Source: Lewinellaceae bacterium | Lineage (GTDB): Bacteria; Bacteroidota; Bacteroidia; Chitinophagales; Saprospiraceae | DNA length: 64,000 nt | Assembly: GCA_016708875.1 (NCBI GenBank) | Contig: JADJFA010000008.1 | Coordinates: 62,001 to 126,000 of the forward strand | Direction of reading: 5' to 3' | In this document: piece by piece, positions 33,246 to 41,869 of the stretch | How the letters are laid out: each line of letters opens with the position of its first letter | Position numbering within the stretch: the first letter of the stretch is position 1 | Notes under the pieces: model-generated | The model's input: the letters and a program-made list of their open reading frames with translations, nothing else | Databases searched by the model: none | Told to the model about the DNA's origin: nothing | Translations under genes and position numbers: made by a program

Positions 33246-36194
33246 TTATTTGTCGCGCTTGCGAAAATAAAAGATCGAAAATAACAGGCACAAAACTACG
33301 CCGAGGCCAAGCCACAAGTGCCAGGATGCAGAATTCTTTTCTTCAAAAGCAAGCGTGTCCATTTCTCCAACAGCAGAAAAATTGGCCCAAAACTGCGGCC
33401 CAGCCCTTTCAGAAATGGTGTTGTTGAGGTAAAAAAGGAGCGCATTTTGAAGTGCCAGGTCTTTCGGTTGCCCCAATTTTAAATTTTTGTAAAAGGAGAT
33501 CATCAGGTCTCGACTGGCAAGGTCGTCGGCTTTCCAGAGGTTGACAACTGTAGCCCGGCAGCCAGCGAGTGCCATCGCACGACCGAGGCTGAGCGTGCCT
33601 TCACCCTGCCGGAATTGACCAAATCCGCTCTGACAACTGCTCACTACTGCGAGATCGGTATTCAAGTCGAGGGAATACAATTCGCTGGAAGTAAGCAAAT
33701 TAGCATCCGTTTCTGTCATTTTTGAAAACAGGATGGCGAGACCCGTTGGATCATGCGGGTCAGTCTCAACCGTGTGCAAAGAGATGTGCAGTATGCGGCA
33801 GTCTTCTACATTTTGAAGAAAATTAGACTTTGTAGCCTGTCCGTTAAGCCATTTTTGCCCACCTGTCAATCTGGCGATTGAATCCACTTCGTCATCGGCA
33901 AAATCAAGGGTATCAGGGCCACCTCGAAGTGCGAGTAACAATCTTTTGGATGCAGGATCATCTGATTTTTGGAGGGCTGAAAGTGCCGTTCCATCGCGAT
34001 AATCTGTACCAAATCCGCCAAAACCATAGCGGGGAGAGGGCTTATTCCCACTCGTTTGCCGTTGAGGGATGGCCGATGAAAACCGATAACTAACCGCCAT
34101 GTCTTTTATCAAAACAGGCAATCCGGTTTCTTTCCAACCGCCTGAAAACGGACGGGTAAGTAGCGCAGCAAAGGGCAGTCGGGCAAGTTTTTTATCTGGG
34201 ACAACAAACAAGCGGGTGGTTTTTGGATGGGCTGCAAGTGCATTTTTTAGCAAAAAATCATACAATCGTGAGGCGGATTTCAGGTAGACCGCTTCTGCTA
34301 TGATTGCCGAATCGACCACCCAGCCCCAATCGCTTACGGAGCGGTGAAAGCCATCCGTCACTGCGTTAAAATCGGCTGGCAAGGGCTTTGCCTCCACCTC
34401 AAACGTGGTTTTGGAGACAGAGAACACATACAAGTTTTGATCGCCAAGAAAATACTCAACCAATAGTGTTGAATCTGGCAACCAATTTTGCAATGCAGCG
34501 ATTGAAAAGTCATCCATACCAGGCTGGTTAGCTGGAGTCATTTGGAGGCTCTTCAGAAATCGGTCGAGGTCGCGTTTTGCTTTAAAAAGGGCGGCCCGAA
34601 TAGAATCGGAAGGTGTAGTATTAAGTTGGTTTTGAAAGGCGGCCGCTTTTAATCGAAGGTCGCGCAACTGCCGAATCGAATCGGTGGAAATACCTGCGTC
34701 CAGCAACTTTTTTTTCTCCGCAAGTGCCGTTCGGAGCACTCCGGCCTTTGATTTGCTCGCAAAAAGGAAGGCTTTTTCAAGCACGGTTCGATCCTTGCTC
34801 AGTTCGGCAAGTCGCAGGGCAATGGACAAGGGTTTTTCATAAAAATTTTGGAAAGCATACTCACCCAACCAGAGTCTGGAGTTGTCTTCAACAAAGTTGT
34901 TTTTGAGGATTTGGATTAAATGGATGGCACATTCCGCTGATTCCAGCGCGGAACGAAGTTGCAGAATGGCCTCTTCTTTTGAGGTTTTTTGTTGTTCACC
35001 GGAGGAGATTAGGTCCAATGCTGCGGTTTTGCCGCGAAGGGCCTCCATGGCCCAAACTTCGGGGGGCAATGAGTCTGTCGATGGGTTTTCCAGAACGCTT
35101 GCAGGCCGAAAAGATGGGATTGATGAAGTTAAGGCCAATTGAAAATAAGGTAGTGCGAGGGCCGGATTTTCCTTTTTCAAGTACGCATTTCCGAGTAAAC
35201 AGCAGTTTTTGGTGCGCATCCAATCGGCCAGGGAAGCATCTTCCGGCTGCAATGCAAGGCTGGCTTTTAAGGATGGAATGGCCTCGTCCCATTGTCCTGC
35301 GGCAAGCAGGATTTCGCCAAGGGAGAGCAGGTTATGAGTTGCATTATCGACTTTGTCAGCATCAAATAGTTCCGGGCGAGCATTTTTTAATTCCCTGACG
35401 ATTTGCAAGGCCAGCGATGTCTTCCCTTGATATAAATATATTTCTGCTGCTTGCAACTCAAAGCTGCCATTGTTTTTCAATTGATAAATCTTGCCCAGGC
35501 GGTTGTGTTTTTCCGCTTTTTCTAGGTCTCCAAGGTTTAGGTACGCAAATGACAAGTTTTTGTGATTCCTGGAAAGCTTTATAGAATCAGCATGTTTTTC
35601 ATTGATTTGGAGCGCCGCCTCATAATGCTGAATTGCCTTTTCATGGTCGCCTAATTGGCCATAACTGATTCCCAGGGTGTTATAGATGACATTGAGTTTT
35701 TGCTCCAAGCCATATTCCTCGAACAAAGTTGCGGCCCGTTCGAGCGGTGCAATTCCTTCCCGGTAATTACCCATCTGCCAGCAAAGCCAACCTTCGAGAC
35801 CGTTGTATAGTGCAGAAATAGTATCTTCTGCCAGTGCAAATTGATGCACCACAGAGTCCGCCAGGATTTGAGCCTCCTTCTTTCGTTCGCTATAATAAAG
35901 GTTTAAAATCTGCTGTCTATGCGCCTGGTAAGTACTTTTAGAACGGCCAGATTTTTCCACCAGAGGTGCAATTACCTGCAGCAAACTGTCGGAAGCGGGT
36001 ATGTTCTCCGCTTGGCTCGTCAGTGAATCTGCTACCAAAAACAGACGGTTTAAACTGCTTTTTTCGGCGTCCGACAGCGTAGATGTTTTGGGTTTATCAG
36101 ACGCCTGTTCCCAACAACCTATGGTCAAAGCGAGAAAGCAAAAGAGGGCAAGGGTTTTGCCCTCCCGTCGAACTCGGAATTTAGAAGGCTTCAT
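33246..36194 (-). CDS. CHAT-domain caspase-like protease with TPR repeats, membrane-anchored lipoprotein
   Basis: 982 residues: a lipoprotein leader (LTIGC), TPR units over about 90-400 (for example YNTLGISYGQLGDHEKAIQHYEAAL), a helical spacer, then a C-terminal CHAT domain (about 590-935) with FVVPDKKLARLPFAALL, the catalytic histidine in HISLHTVE (H807) and cysteine in VVSSCQSGFG (C854), followed by VNLWKADD. A last membrane helix (about 957-977) and a basic tail close the protein. The catalytic dyad is intact. The start ATG overlaps the stop of the upstream T9SS cargo gene (ATGA), so the two are co-translated. CHAT proteases act in programmed responses; the substrate here is unknown. Confidence 0.85.
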   Translation of the reverse strand: MKPSKFRVRREGKTLALFCFLALTIGCWEQASDKPKTSTLSDAEKSSLNRLFLVADSLTSQAENIPASDSLLQVIAPLVEKSGRSKSTYQAHRQQILNLYYSERKKEAQILADSVVHQFALAEDTISALYNGLEGWLCWQMGNYREGIAPLERAATLFEEYGLEQKLNVIYNTLGISYGQLGDHEKAIQHYEAALQINEKHADSIKLSRNHKNLSFAYLNLGDLEKAEKHNRLGKIYQLKNNGSFELQAAEIYLYQGKTSLALQIVRELKNARPELFDADKVDNATHNLLSLGEILLAAGQWDEAIPSLKASLALQPEDASLADWMRTKNCCLLGNAYLKKENPALALPYFQLALTSSIPSFRPASVLENPSTDSLPPEVWAMEALRGKTAALDLISSGEQQKTSKEEAILQLRSALESAECAIHLIQILKNNFVEDNSRLWLGEYAFQNFYEKPLSIALRLAELSKDRTVLEKAFLFASKSKAGVLRTALAEKKKLLDAGISTDSIRQLRDLRLKAAAFQNQLNTTPSDSIRAALFKAKRDLDRFLKSLQMTPANQPGMDDFSIAALQNWLPDSTLLVEYFLGDQNLYVFSVSKTTFEVEAKPLPADFNAVTDGFHRSVSDWGWVVDSAIIAEAVYLKSASRLYDFLLKNALAAHPKTTRLFVVPDKKLARLPFAALLTRPFSGGWKETGLPVLIKDMAVSYRFSSAIPQRQTSGNKPSPRYGFGGFGTDYRDGTALSALQKSDDPASKRLLLALRGGPDTLDFADDEVDSIARLTGGQKWLNGQATKSNFLQNVEDCRILHISLHTVETDPHDPTGLAILFSKMTETDANLLTSSELYSLDLNTDLAVVSSCQSGFGQFRQGEGTLSLGRAMALAGCRATVVNLWKADDLASRDLMISFYKNLKLGQPKDLALQNALLFYLNNTISERAGPQFWANFSAVGEMDTLAFEEKNSASWHLWLGLGVVLCLLFSIFYFRKRDK

Positions 36195-37804
36195 TGTTTT
36201 ACAACTCGCTGGATCGTGACATTGTGTTCAGTTTGAATGCGGACAATATATATGCCTGCTGGCCAATTTGCGGTTTGCAACACCCATTCCGAAGCATCCA
36301 GAAATGTTTGCCTTGCCATGTATTGCCCCGACAAATCTAATATTTCGACCACTGTAGTTTCATCTGAAGGAAGGTATTGTGGGATGAGTTGGAGGCTGCT
36401 GAAAAATGGGTTGGGAACCGCCATGATCTGTGCCAAATTTGGCGATGTTTTCAACTGGAATTGATCTCGTTCTCGTTCCCTTATTTCACAATCTGGATTG
36501 TCGTCTGAGTATTCGTTGATTAATACATTCGCAATATTGGTTTGAAGGCTTGACCCACCGGGGTAAAAAACTACATCCGCAACATTTGGAATCACTCCTG
36601 GAGGCAGGTTTGCAAGCGTATTTACCGTGAAGGTAAACTCAACAAGCGTTTCGTCATAGGTGTATTTATTGGGAACGATTTGATTACTGCCGGGCAACTG
36701 AATACCCATAAAAGTAAATGTAGCAATATTAGGGTTTGCAGGGTCTGGCGAGTAAATACAAGGGAGGCAGGAGCCGTGGCTGGAACTAGTCACTACAACA
36801 GACAAAGGATCGACCAGGTTTGGATCCAATTCGTCCGTAACTACGATGGGGTCTGCAAAATATTCCCCGTCATTTTGAAACCGGATGCGGTATTCCAGTA
36901 ATGTTGAGGGTGAATTGCTGCAAATACTTTCAATATTGACCATTTTACTGTTTGGGTCGTGTGCTGACAATGCGGTTGTTTTGCTTATTTCGCAGATATT
37001 CAACTGTGGATTATTGCAAACAAGTTTATCTTGTTTGATCACCGCTTTGTAATTGATCGGTATGCCTGGGGCAATCAACTTTGCCGATACGGGAATGAAA
37101 AAATGCTGCTGGGTACCAGGTATAAGTCCAGAATAGCTCAAAACACATTTTTGATTATAGTTAGCGGTGCCTGGCCCGGAAGGTAGCGGAGAACAGTTCA
37201 GCGACCCTGAATTATTATAACTCCCATAATCGGAGCCATTTACCTCTAATTGAGCATCGTGGTAGAAAAACTCAAGGGTGCCCGAAGGGCAGCTGCCGCA
37301 AGTATTCGCAATCGTGAGGATAACAAAATGGGGATCTCCCGCAACGGGCAGCCAGGACGTGCCAATTTTGACATTTTTTCCAGCCATTGCTGTAAGCGGG
37401 TTTGTATAGGTACCCCCGATACCCGTGAGTACATTCTTTGTAACCAAGGACGGCGGATCCACATCTTTCTTTTTGGCAAACCAAGCCTTTGCAGTGTACG
37501 GTGTACCAGATAAGGGATATTTATGCGTCTTTGGAATGGAAGTACCTGTGCCTAAATCAAAATGCCCATCTCCATACAAAATAAAAAAAGCCGTATTACA
37601 AAGCGTACCGTTACAAATGTCGGTTGGAGTGCAAGCAGATCCGGGGGCACAACTCTGTGCTGTTAGCGTGAAATCAGCCACAGTCGTGCTAAGGGTGCCA
37701 CTGGTAGCGCCCGTTGAAACAACGTCGATTGATTGGGAGTACAGGGTACTAGCACCAATGCCCAGTACAATTAAGGTGGCCGTAAAAAGGAATTTACACT
37801 TCAT
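36191..37804 (-). CDS. Large secreted protein with conserved-repeat (DUF11-like) domain and T9SS type A sorting domain
   Basis: 537 residues from ATG 37804, with a signal peptide (LIVLGIGASTLYSQS). The first 290 residues are beta-rich and contain several cysteine pairs (CAPGSACTPTDICNGTLC). Residues about 300-450 match the conserved repeat domain found in surface proteins (LEYRIRFQNDGEYFADPIVVTDELDPNLV). The C-terminal 80 residues are a T9SS type A sorting domain (MAVPNPFFSSLQL ... VVEILDLSGQY ... WPAGIYIVRIQTE). The protein should be exported across the outer membrane. It is translationally coupled to the CHAT gene downstream, which suggests a functional link. Its function is not known. Confidence 0.78.
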   Translation of the reverse strand: MKCKFLFTATLIVLGIGASTLYSQSIDVVSTGATSGTLSTTVADFTLTAQSCAPGSACTPTDICNGTLCNTAFFILYGDGHFDLGTGTSIPKTHKYPLSGTPYTAKAWFAKKKDVDPPSLVTKNVLTGIGGTYTNPLTAMAGKNVKIGTSWLPVAGDPHFVILTIANTCGSCPSGTLEFFYHDAQLEVNGSDYGSYNNSGSLNCSPLPSGPGTANYNQKCVLSYSGLIPGTQQHFFIPVSAKLIAPGIPINYKAVIKQDKLVCNNPQLNICEISKTTALSAHDPNSKMVNIESICSNSPSTLLEYRIRFQNDGEYFADPIVVTDELDPNLVDPLSVVVTSSSHGSCLPCIYSPDPANPNIATFTFMGIQLPGSNQIVPNKYTYDETLVEFTFTVNTLANLPPGVIPNVADVVFYPGGSSLQTNIANVLINEYSDDNPDCEIRERERDQFQLKTSPNLAQIMAVPNPFFSSLQLIPQYLPSDETTVVEILDLSGQYMARQTFLDASEWVLQTANWPAGIYIVRIQTEHNVTIQRVVKQ

Positions 37805-37901
37805 GACGCATGTATTTAAGGTGAGAGAATCAAATGAACTAAGTTCATAAGCCCCCATACATGCAAAGGTGACAGGGATGCCTAAGTTTTATTTTAAAAA
37901 T

Positions 37902-37930
37902 TGTGCTCCGGGCTAACTGCCCGGAGCACA
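37902..37930 (-). terminator. Intrinsic terminator after the YadA/S74 chimera gene
   Basis: A 12-bp perfect stem (37902-37913 with 37919-37930), GC-rich, followed on the minus strand by a U-rich stretch. It separates the chimera gene from the T9SS/CHAT pair. Confidence 0.8.
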
Positions 37931-37964
37931 AGAATCTAAAATACTTAAGCAATCATTAGCCTAA

Positions 37965-39296
37965 TTATCTGGAAACAACCAAGGTTTGTGTGGCACTCAA
38001 TTTGCCATTTGACAGGAGCGAAATGTTGTAAGTCCCGTTCGGTAAGTTGAGATTGAAATCCTCTACGCGGCTACCAGCCTCCATGACACGACGCGCCACT
38101 TCACGGCCATTGCCATCAAAAACCAACAAAGTAGCCGCCTCATTTTGAGCCGTTTCGGAGCGGGTGATTTGGAATTGGCCATTGGTTGGGTTGGGAGCAA
38201 TTCCGAACGCTTTTACCAAAATTGGCTGCTCGAACGCGCGGGCATTGGGAGTGGTTTGACTTAGGCTGACTTCCAAGCGGGCAAGACGCGCTTCGAGACT
38301 TTCCATTTGCGTTTGCAGGCAACTAATGGAGGCGTCTTTTTCTTCTATTTGAGCCTGCTGTTCTTTCATGGCTTCCACCAACACCGGGATGAGACCTATA
38401 TAGTTTACTGTATATCCCCTGCCACCATTTGATCGAACCAATTCCGGCATCACTTGCTCCATTTCCTGCGCTATGAAACCAATCTGTTTGCCGGCCGGAA
38501 AGTTCTTCTCCTTGAACTCGTTGTTGGTGAAAAAATACTCCGTACCGCGTAGCGAGAGCACTTTGTCAAGAGATTTGTCTAAAGTCCTTATTTCTTTTTT
38601 GAAACGTTTGTCTGAACCGATCCAATTGCCATAGGAATAGATATCGCCATTCACGTCAAGTGCAGAGAAGGGGCTTGGGGTGGTTGTATTGATGCCTACG
38701 ATGCTTCCCATAACGCCTTCCATAATGAACACGCCCAGTTGGTTAATGCCCAACATGATAGTGTTTGGAACGTCGTTAGTGATGTTTTGCCCCATAGCGA
38801 TAGCATGATCTGCCGTTACAAAATTGTTGTTTCCCAATGCAAATGCTTCTGGCGCTGTAACTTCATTTCCGAACCCGAGCGCTGTAGAGTATGACTCTGA
38901 GACCGTATTTCCAATTCCGAGGCAGATACTATGATTATCGCTTACAGTATTGGATTTTCCCAAAGCATACGAGGTAACCGAAGACACCGTATTCCATTGT
39001 CCAAGCGCGACAGAGCCGTTGCCGTTTGGATGGATTGAATTAGACCTGCCAGCCGCAAATGACCCACTGCAAGTTGGATCAATAAAATTATCTCTCCCGA
39101 TTGAACAAGACCACGCTGGGGAAAAACGAGCCACTTCTTTATTACTTGCTTTAAGAACCAGGTCTGCGACGTTTGTGGAACCTAAAAATTGGCCTGGAAG
39201 AACATTATTTCCGGTTGGCAGCCATTGTGCGTTTGTGGCGTTCAAAAATGTAGCAAACGCAAACAATACGGTGAAAATGAATTTGATATTTTTCAT
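37965..39296 (-). CDS. YadA-head / S74 intramolecular chaperone / T9SS type A chimera
   Basis: 443 residues. A signal peptide (LFAFATFLNATNAQ) is followed by YadA-like head repeats of about 14 residues (about 70-185: NGSVALGQWNTVSS, SYALGKSNTVSD, HSICLGIGNTVSE, AFALGNNNFVTA), a short beta region, a tail-fibre S74 chaperone (about 228-310: SDKRFKKEIRTLDKSLDKV, GFIAQEMEQVMPE), a coiled coil (about 318-345) and a T9SS type A sorting domain (about 365-443: FGIAPNPTNGQF, LPNGTYNISLLSNGK). The order combines a trimeric-adhesin head with a self-cleaving trimerisation chaperone and a Bacteroidota export signal. Probably a surface trimer. Confidence 0.8.
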   Translation of the reverse strand: MKNIKFIFTVLFAFATFLNATNAQWLPTGNNVLPGQFLGSTNVADLVLKASNKEVARFSPAWSCSIGRDNFIDPTCSGSFAAGRSNSIHPNGNGSVALGQWNTVSSVTSYALGKSNTVSDNHSICLGIGNTVSESYSTALGFGNEVTAPEAFALGNNNFVTADHAIAMGQNITNDVPNTIMLGINQLGVFIMEGVMGSIVGINTTTPSPFSALDVNGDIYSYGNWIGSDKRFKKEIRTLDKSLDKVLSLRGTEYFFTNNEFKEKNFPAGKQIGFIAQEMEQVMPELVRSNGGRGYTVNYIGLIPVLVEAMKEQQAQIEEKDASISCLQTQMESLEARLARLEVSLSQTTPNARAFEQPILVKAFGIAPNPTNGQFQITRSETAQNEAATLLVFDGNGREVARRVMEAGSRVEDFNLNLPNGTYNISLLSNGKLSATQTLVVSR

Positions 39297-39360
39297 AAAA
39301 AGAGAAATTTTAGTTTGAAGAACACTGATTGTATTGGTTCATTTGGTTACATTTTGGTGA

Positions 39361-40188
39361 TTACTCAGCCCCCCAAAAACCACGGCTGTATCTACCTACT
39401 GCAAGGCTTCCCAGGATGACATTTTTATCCGCCTCTTCTATGTCTGAATTTAGAACGTCTGCCTCAAACAATACACTTGCTTCATAAAAGGTGTCATCTG
39501 GGAGTGGAATAACATTTTCATAGTAGGCCCTGCTTACTTCTGCCATAATTGGGGTAATGATACCGGATGCCAACATTTGGTCAATTATTTCAGGGATATC
39601 GGAATCTGTTCTGGCAAGGTCAAACACTTCAGATGTTGGAGCATAAAACAATGGGCGGTAAGGGGTAAAGTCCACCCTCAACACATCCACGATATATGTT
39701 TCACCATATCCATAAAGCAGGTCATTGGTAATTTCCGAAGGATCTAATGCAAGGAATGCTTCTAAATTTGCGGCTAATCCCATGTTGTGATGGTAACCTG
39801 CTTCATCAAAAGGGTTTTCCGGGTTTGATTGACCGCCGTTCCCCTGAGGCGGTTCTACCATACCTTCCATAGCCACCAATGAACTGCCCACAGCACCAAT
39901 AATAAACCCTGCTGTACTGCCAATGCCGGGTATTCCAGACCCTACTGCCCCCCCTGCAAGCCCGCCCAACAGATCTTTCCCGATTATTTGCCACCATTTC
40001 ATTTTTCGATCAGCGGCCACAGGCTCAAAATCGTTTTTCAACTTATCCAGCAAGTCTTGCTCCTGCTGGCTGAAGGCAATAATGTTTGTATTGGACGGAA
40101 TAGGCGCTGTTTCCTCCTTCTGACAAGCAAGGAAGATTGCGCTTGAAGCCAAAATGCCCAAAAGAGCATATAAAAACCACTTTTTCAT
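39361..40188 (-). CDS. Lipoprotein with glycine-zipper segment, unknown function
   Basis: 275 residues from ATG 40188. The leader ends in a lipobox (ASSAIFLAC). Residues about 68-105 form a glycine-zipper-like hydrophobic stretch (GGLAGGAVGSGIPGIGSTAG), which can insert in or pack against membranes. The remainder is helical and acidic (DQMLASGIITPIMAEVSRAYYENVIP), ending in RYSRGFWGAE. No family recognised. It follows the chimera gene on the same strand. An upstream start at 40233 is possible, but ATG 40188 gives the better leader. Confidence 0.6.
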   Translation of the reverse strand: MKKWFLYALLGILASSAIFLACQKEETAPIPSNTNIIAFSQQEQDLLDKLKNDFEPVAADRKMKWWQIIGKDLLGGLAGGAVGSGIPGIGSTAGFIIGAVGSSLVAMEGMVEPPQGNGGQSNPENPFDEAGYHHNMGLAANLEAFLALDPSEITNDLLYGYGETYIVDVLRVDFTPYRPLFYAPTSEVFDLARTDSDIPEIIDQMLASGIITPIMAEVSRAYYENVIPLPDDTFYEASVLFEADVLNSDIEEADKNVILGSLAVGRYSRGFWGAE

Positions 40189-40527
40189 TATGAAATTAAA
40201 TTTAGAATTGATGATTGCGCCTACTCCATTCACGGCGTTTCGGCTTTCTCCGCCCCGCTAATTAAAAAGCCACAGGGTCGCTTAAGTTGAAATCCCATCC
40301 CGGCTTCCGGCTGCCGTTCAAATCGGGTTTCAAAATCAAAAGCCATTCGTTTCGGAGAGGTGACAGCCAAAAAAATAAACCTGGGCAGGGTGTCACCATT
40401 ACACAAGTCTGGGCTTTATTTAATTAGAAAGCTGTCCTGAGAAGGAAGTACCCAGCAATCAATCTTTTGAATATCAATTGTTTGTGTTTATTTAATCAAT
40501 CAAAATTTTCTAAAAATTTTAAAAATT
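40189..40527. other. Intergenic region between divergent genes
   Basis: About 340 bases without a coding frame. It is AT-rich towards the sigma gene. Only a weak inverted pair (GGTGACA near 40358 with TGTCACC near 40400) and the -7-like element at 40528 were seen. It probably carries promoters for both directions. Confidence 0.4.
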
Positions 40528-40535
40528 TACCTTCG
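40528..40535 (+). promoter_or_regulatory. -7-like element directly before the sigma-factor start
   Basis: TACCTTCG ends 2 bases before ATG 40538; it differs from TAnnTTTG at one base. An expected transcription start would fall at or after the ATG, which suggests a leaderless mRNA or use of the internal ATG 40580. Confidence 0.35.
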
Positions 40536-40537
40536 CC

Positions 40538-41158
40538 ATGACCGTATCTATCCCGGTTTATCAGACACAAACTCGTACAATGATTGACTCCGCATCTTTG
40601 ACGGACAAGAATTTTGGTCTCACTGAAATCGAATTTGAGGCCCTGCAAACACAACTTGAACAAGGAGACGAGGCTCTTTTTGAAAGGGTTTTTGTTCGCC
40701 AATTTTGGAAAATGGTGCGCCGCCTGAAAAGCTCCCACCAAACGGATCAGGCCGAGGCCGAAGATGCCGTGATGGATGGTCTCTTAAGTTTTCGAAAAAT
40801 ATTATTGGCCAAAAAGGTCACCTGGGGGAATCTTGAGGCTTATCTGAACCGTATCATCGTAACAGACTATCAGAAAAAGCAGCGACGGAACCGTGAAACA
40901 GCCGTTGACACGTTTTCTGAAAACATTGTTGATAATGACACACCACAATTTTCAAATGAAGAACTCGCCGCATTCAAAAAAGCATGGGACAGCCTATGCG
41001 ACAAGTGCAGCACAGTGTTGAGAAGTTTTTATTACGACGAACTGCCCCACCAGCGCATCGCCGAACTGCTTGGCAAGCGCAACGATGCTGTCAAACAGGA
41101 CAAGCACCGTTGTATCGAAAAATTGCGCAAAAACTTTTTCAAGTCCCTGGAAGATTGA
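40538..41158 (+). CDS. RNA polymerase sigma-70 family factor (ECF-like), divergent
   Basis: 206 residues. Region 2 is DEALFERVFVRQFWKMVRRL, then AEDAVMDGLLSFRKILL and TWGNLEAYLNRIIVTDYQKKQRR; region 4 is CSTVLRSFYYDELPHQRIAELLGKRNDAVKQDKHRCIEKLR. It differs from the 5296 factor in sequence but has the same layout and the same following gene type (single-pass membrane protein, 41 bases downstream). It lacks a recognisable zinc anti-sigma partner. M1 at 40538 or M15 at 40580 may be the start. Confidence 0.82.
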   Translation: MTVSIPVYQTQTRTMIDSASLTDKNFGLTEIEFEALQTQLEQGDEALFERVFVRQFWKMVRRLKSSHQTDQAEAEDAVMDGLLSFRKILLAKKVTWGNLEAYLNRIIVTDYQKKQRRNRETAVDTFSENIVDNDTPQFSNEELAAFKKAWDSLCDKCSTVLRSFYYDELPHQRIAELLGKRNDAVKQDKHRCIEKLRKNFFKSLED

Positions 41159-41198
41159 AGGACCCCAACATTTACTCATTTACTCTAAACATTGGATC

Positions 41199-41858
41199 AT
41201 GAATAGCTTTACCGAAAAATACGACCCTGATCAACTTCAGCCCGACGAACTCTCGGAACGTGAAAAACAAATATTAGAGACCCACCTCAATTTGGAGCGA
41301 AGGGCCCGATGGCGGAAAGTAGCAGGACCAAAGCCTACCATCATTCAAACGATTTTTGGCAAAAAGATGTGGGGTTGGTGGGCTTTGGCAATTTTGCTCG
41401 GAATACTACTTTGCTGGCAAGCAGGCTGGTTCTCAACCGATGTGAATACCGAACGCCAACTGATTGCTGCCCGCACCGATCTCATCGAATACCGATTTGA
41501 CAACATCACCGTACGCGGAGAGCAAAATGCGAAAGGGTTTGCCCATTCAGCAAAAGCGCTCGAGGCGTATCGAAAACGAGATTTTGAAACCGCCCTACGA
41601 GAAGCCGCTCCCAACGACCATTTTTTTGTTGGCGTTTGTTGGCTTCAACTGAATAACGCGCATAAGGCACTCGCCGAATTTGAGCAGGCGGCACTGAAGG
41701 ACAACGAAATTAGTGACGAGTTTTTCTACTACAAGGGCGTGGCACTACAAGATTTGGGCCGAGAAGAGGAAGCAAAGCAAGCATTTCAACGCGTTTTGGA
41801 AAGCAAAATGGTGCGAGAACCATTTCGGATTGGAACGGCAAAACGAATAAATAAATAG
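41199..41858 (+). CDS. Single-pass membrane protein with TPR-like domain, partner of the sigma factor
   Basis: 219 residues: an acidic/basic N-terminus (1-55), one membrane helix (about 57-75, GWWALAILLGILLCWQAGW), and a helical domain with TPR features (HSAKALEAYRKRDFETALREAAP, VCWLQLNNAHKALAEFEQAAL, YYKGVALQDLGREEEAKQAFQRVLE). Orientation would place the TPR part outside the inner membrane. Gene order and layout match the pair at 5296-6649, which supports a common two-gene module. ATG 41199 begins after the sigma stop; longer frames overlap the sigma gene. Confidence 0.65.
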   Translation: MNSFTEKYDPDQLQPDELSEREKQILETHLNLERRARWRKVAGPKPTIIQTIFGKKMWGWWALAILLGILLCWQAGWFSTDVNTERQLIAARTDLIEYRFDNITVRGEQNAKGFAHSAKALEAYRKRDFETALREAAPNDHFFVGVCWLQLNNAHKALAEFEQAALKDNEISDEFFYYKGVALQDLGREEEAKQAFQRVLESKMVREPFRIGTAKRINK

Positions 41859-41869
41859 AGGCCACTCCC

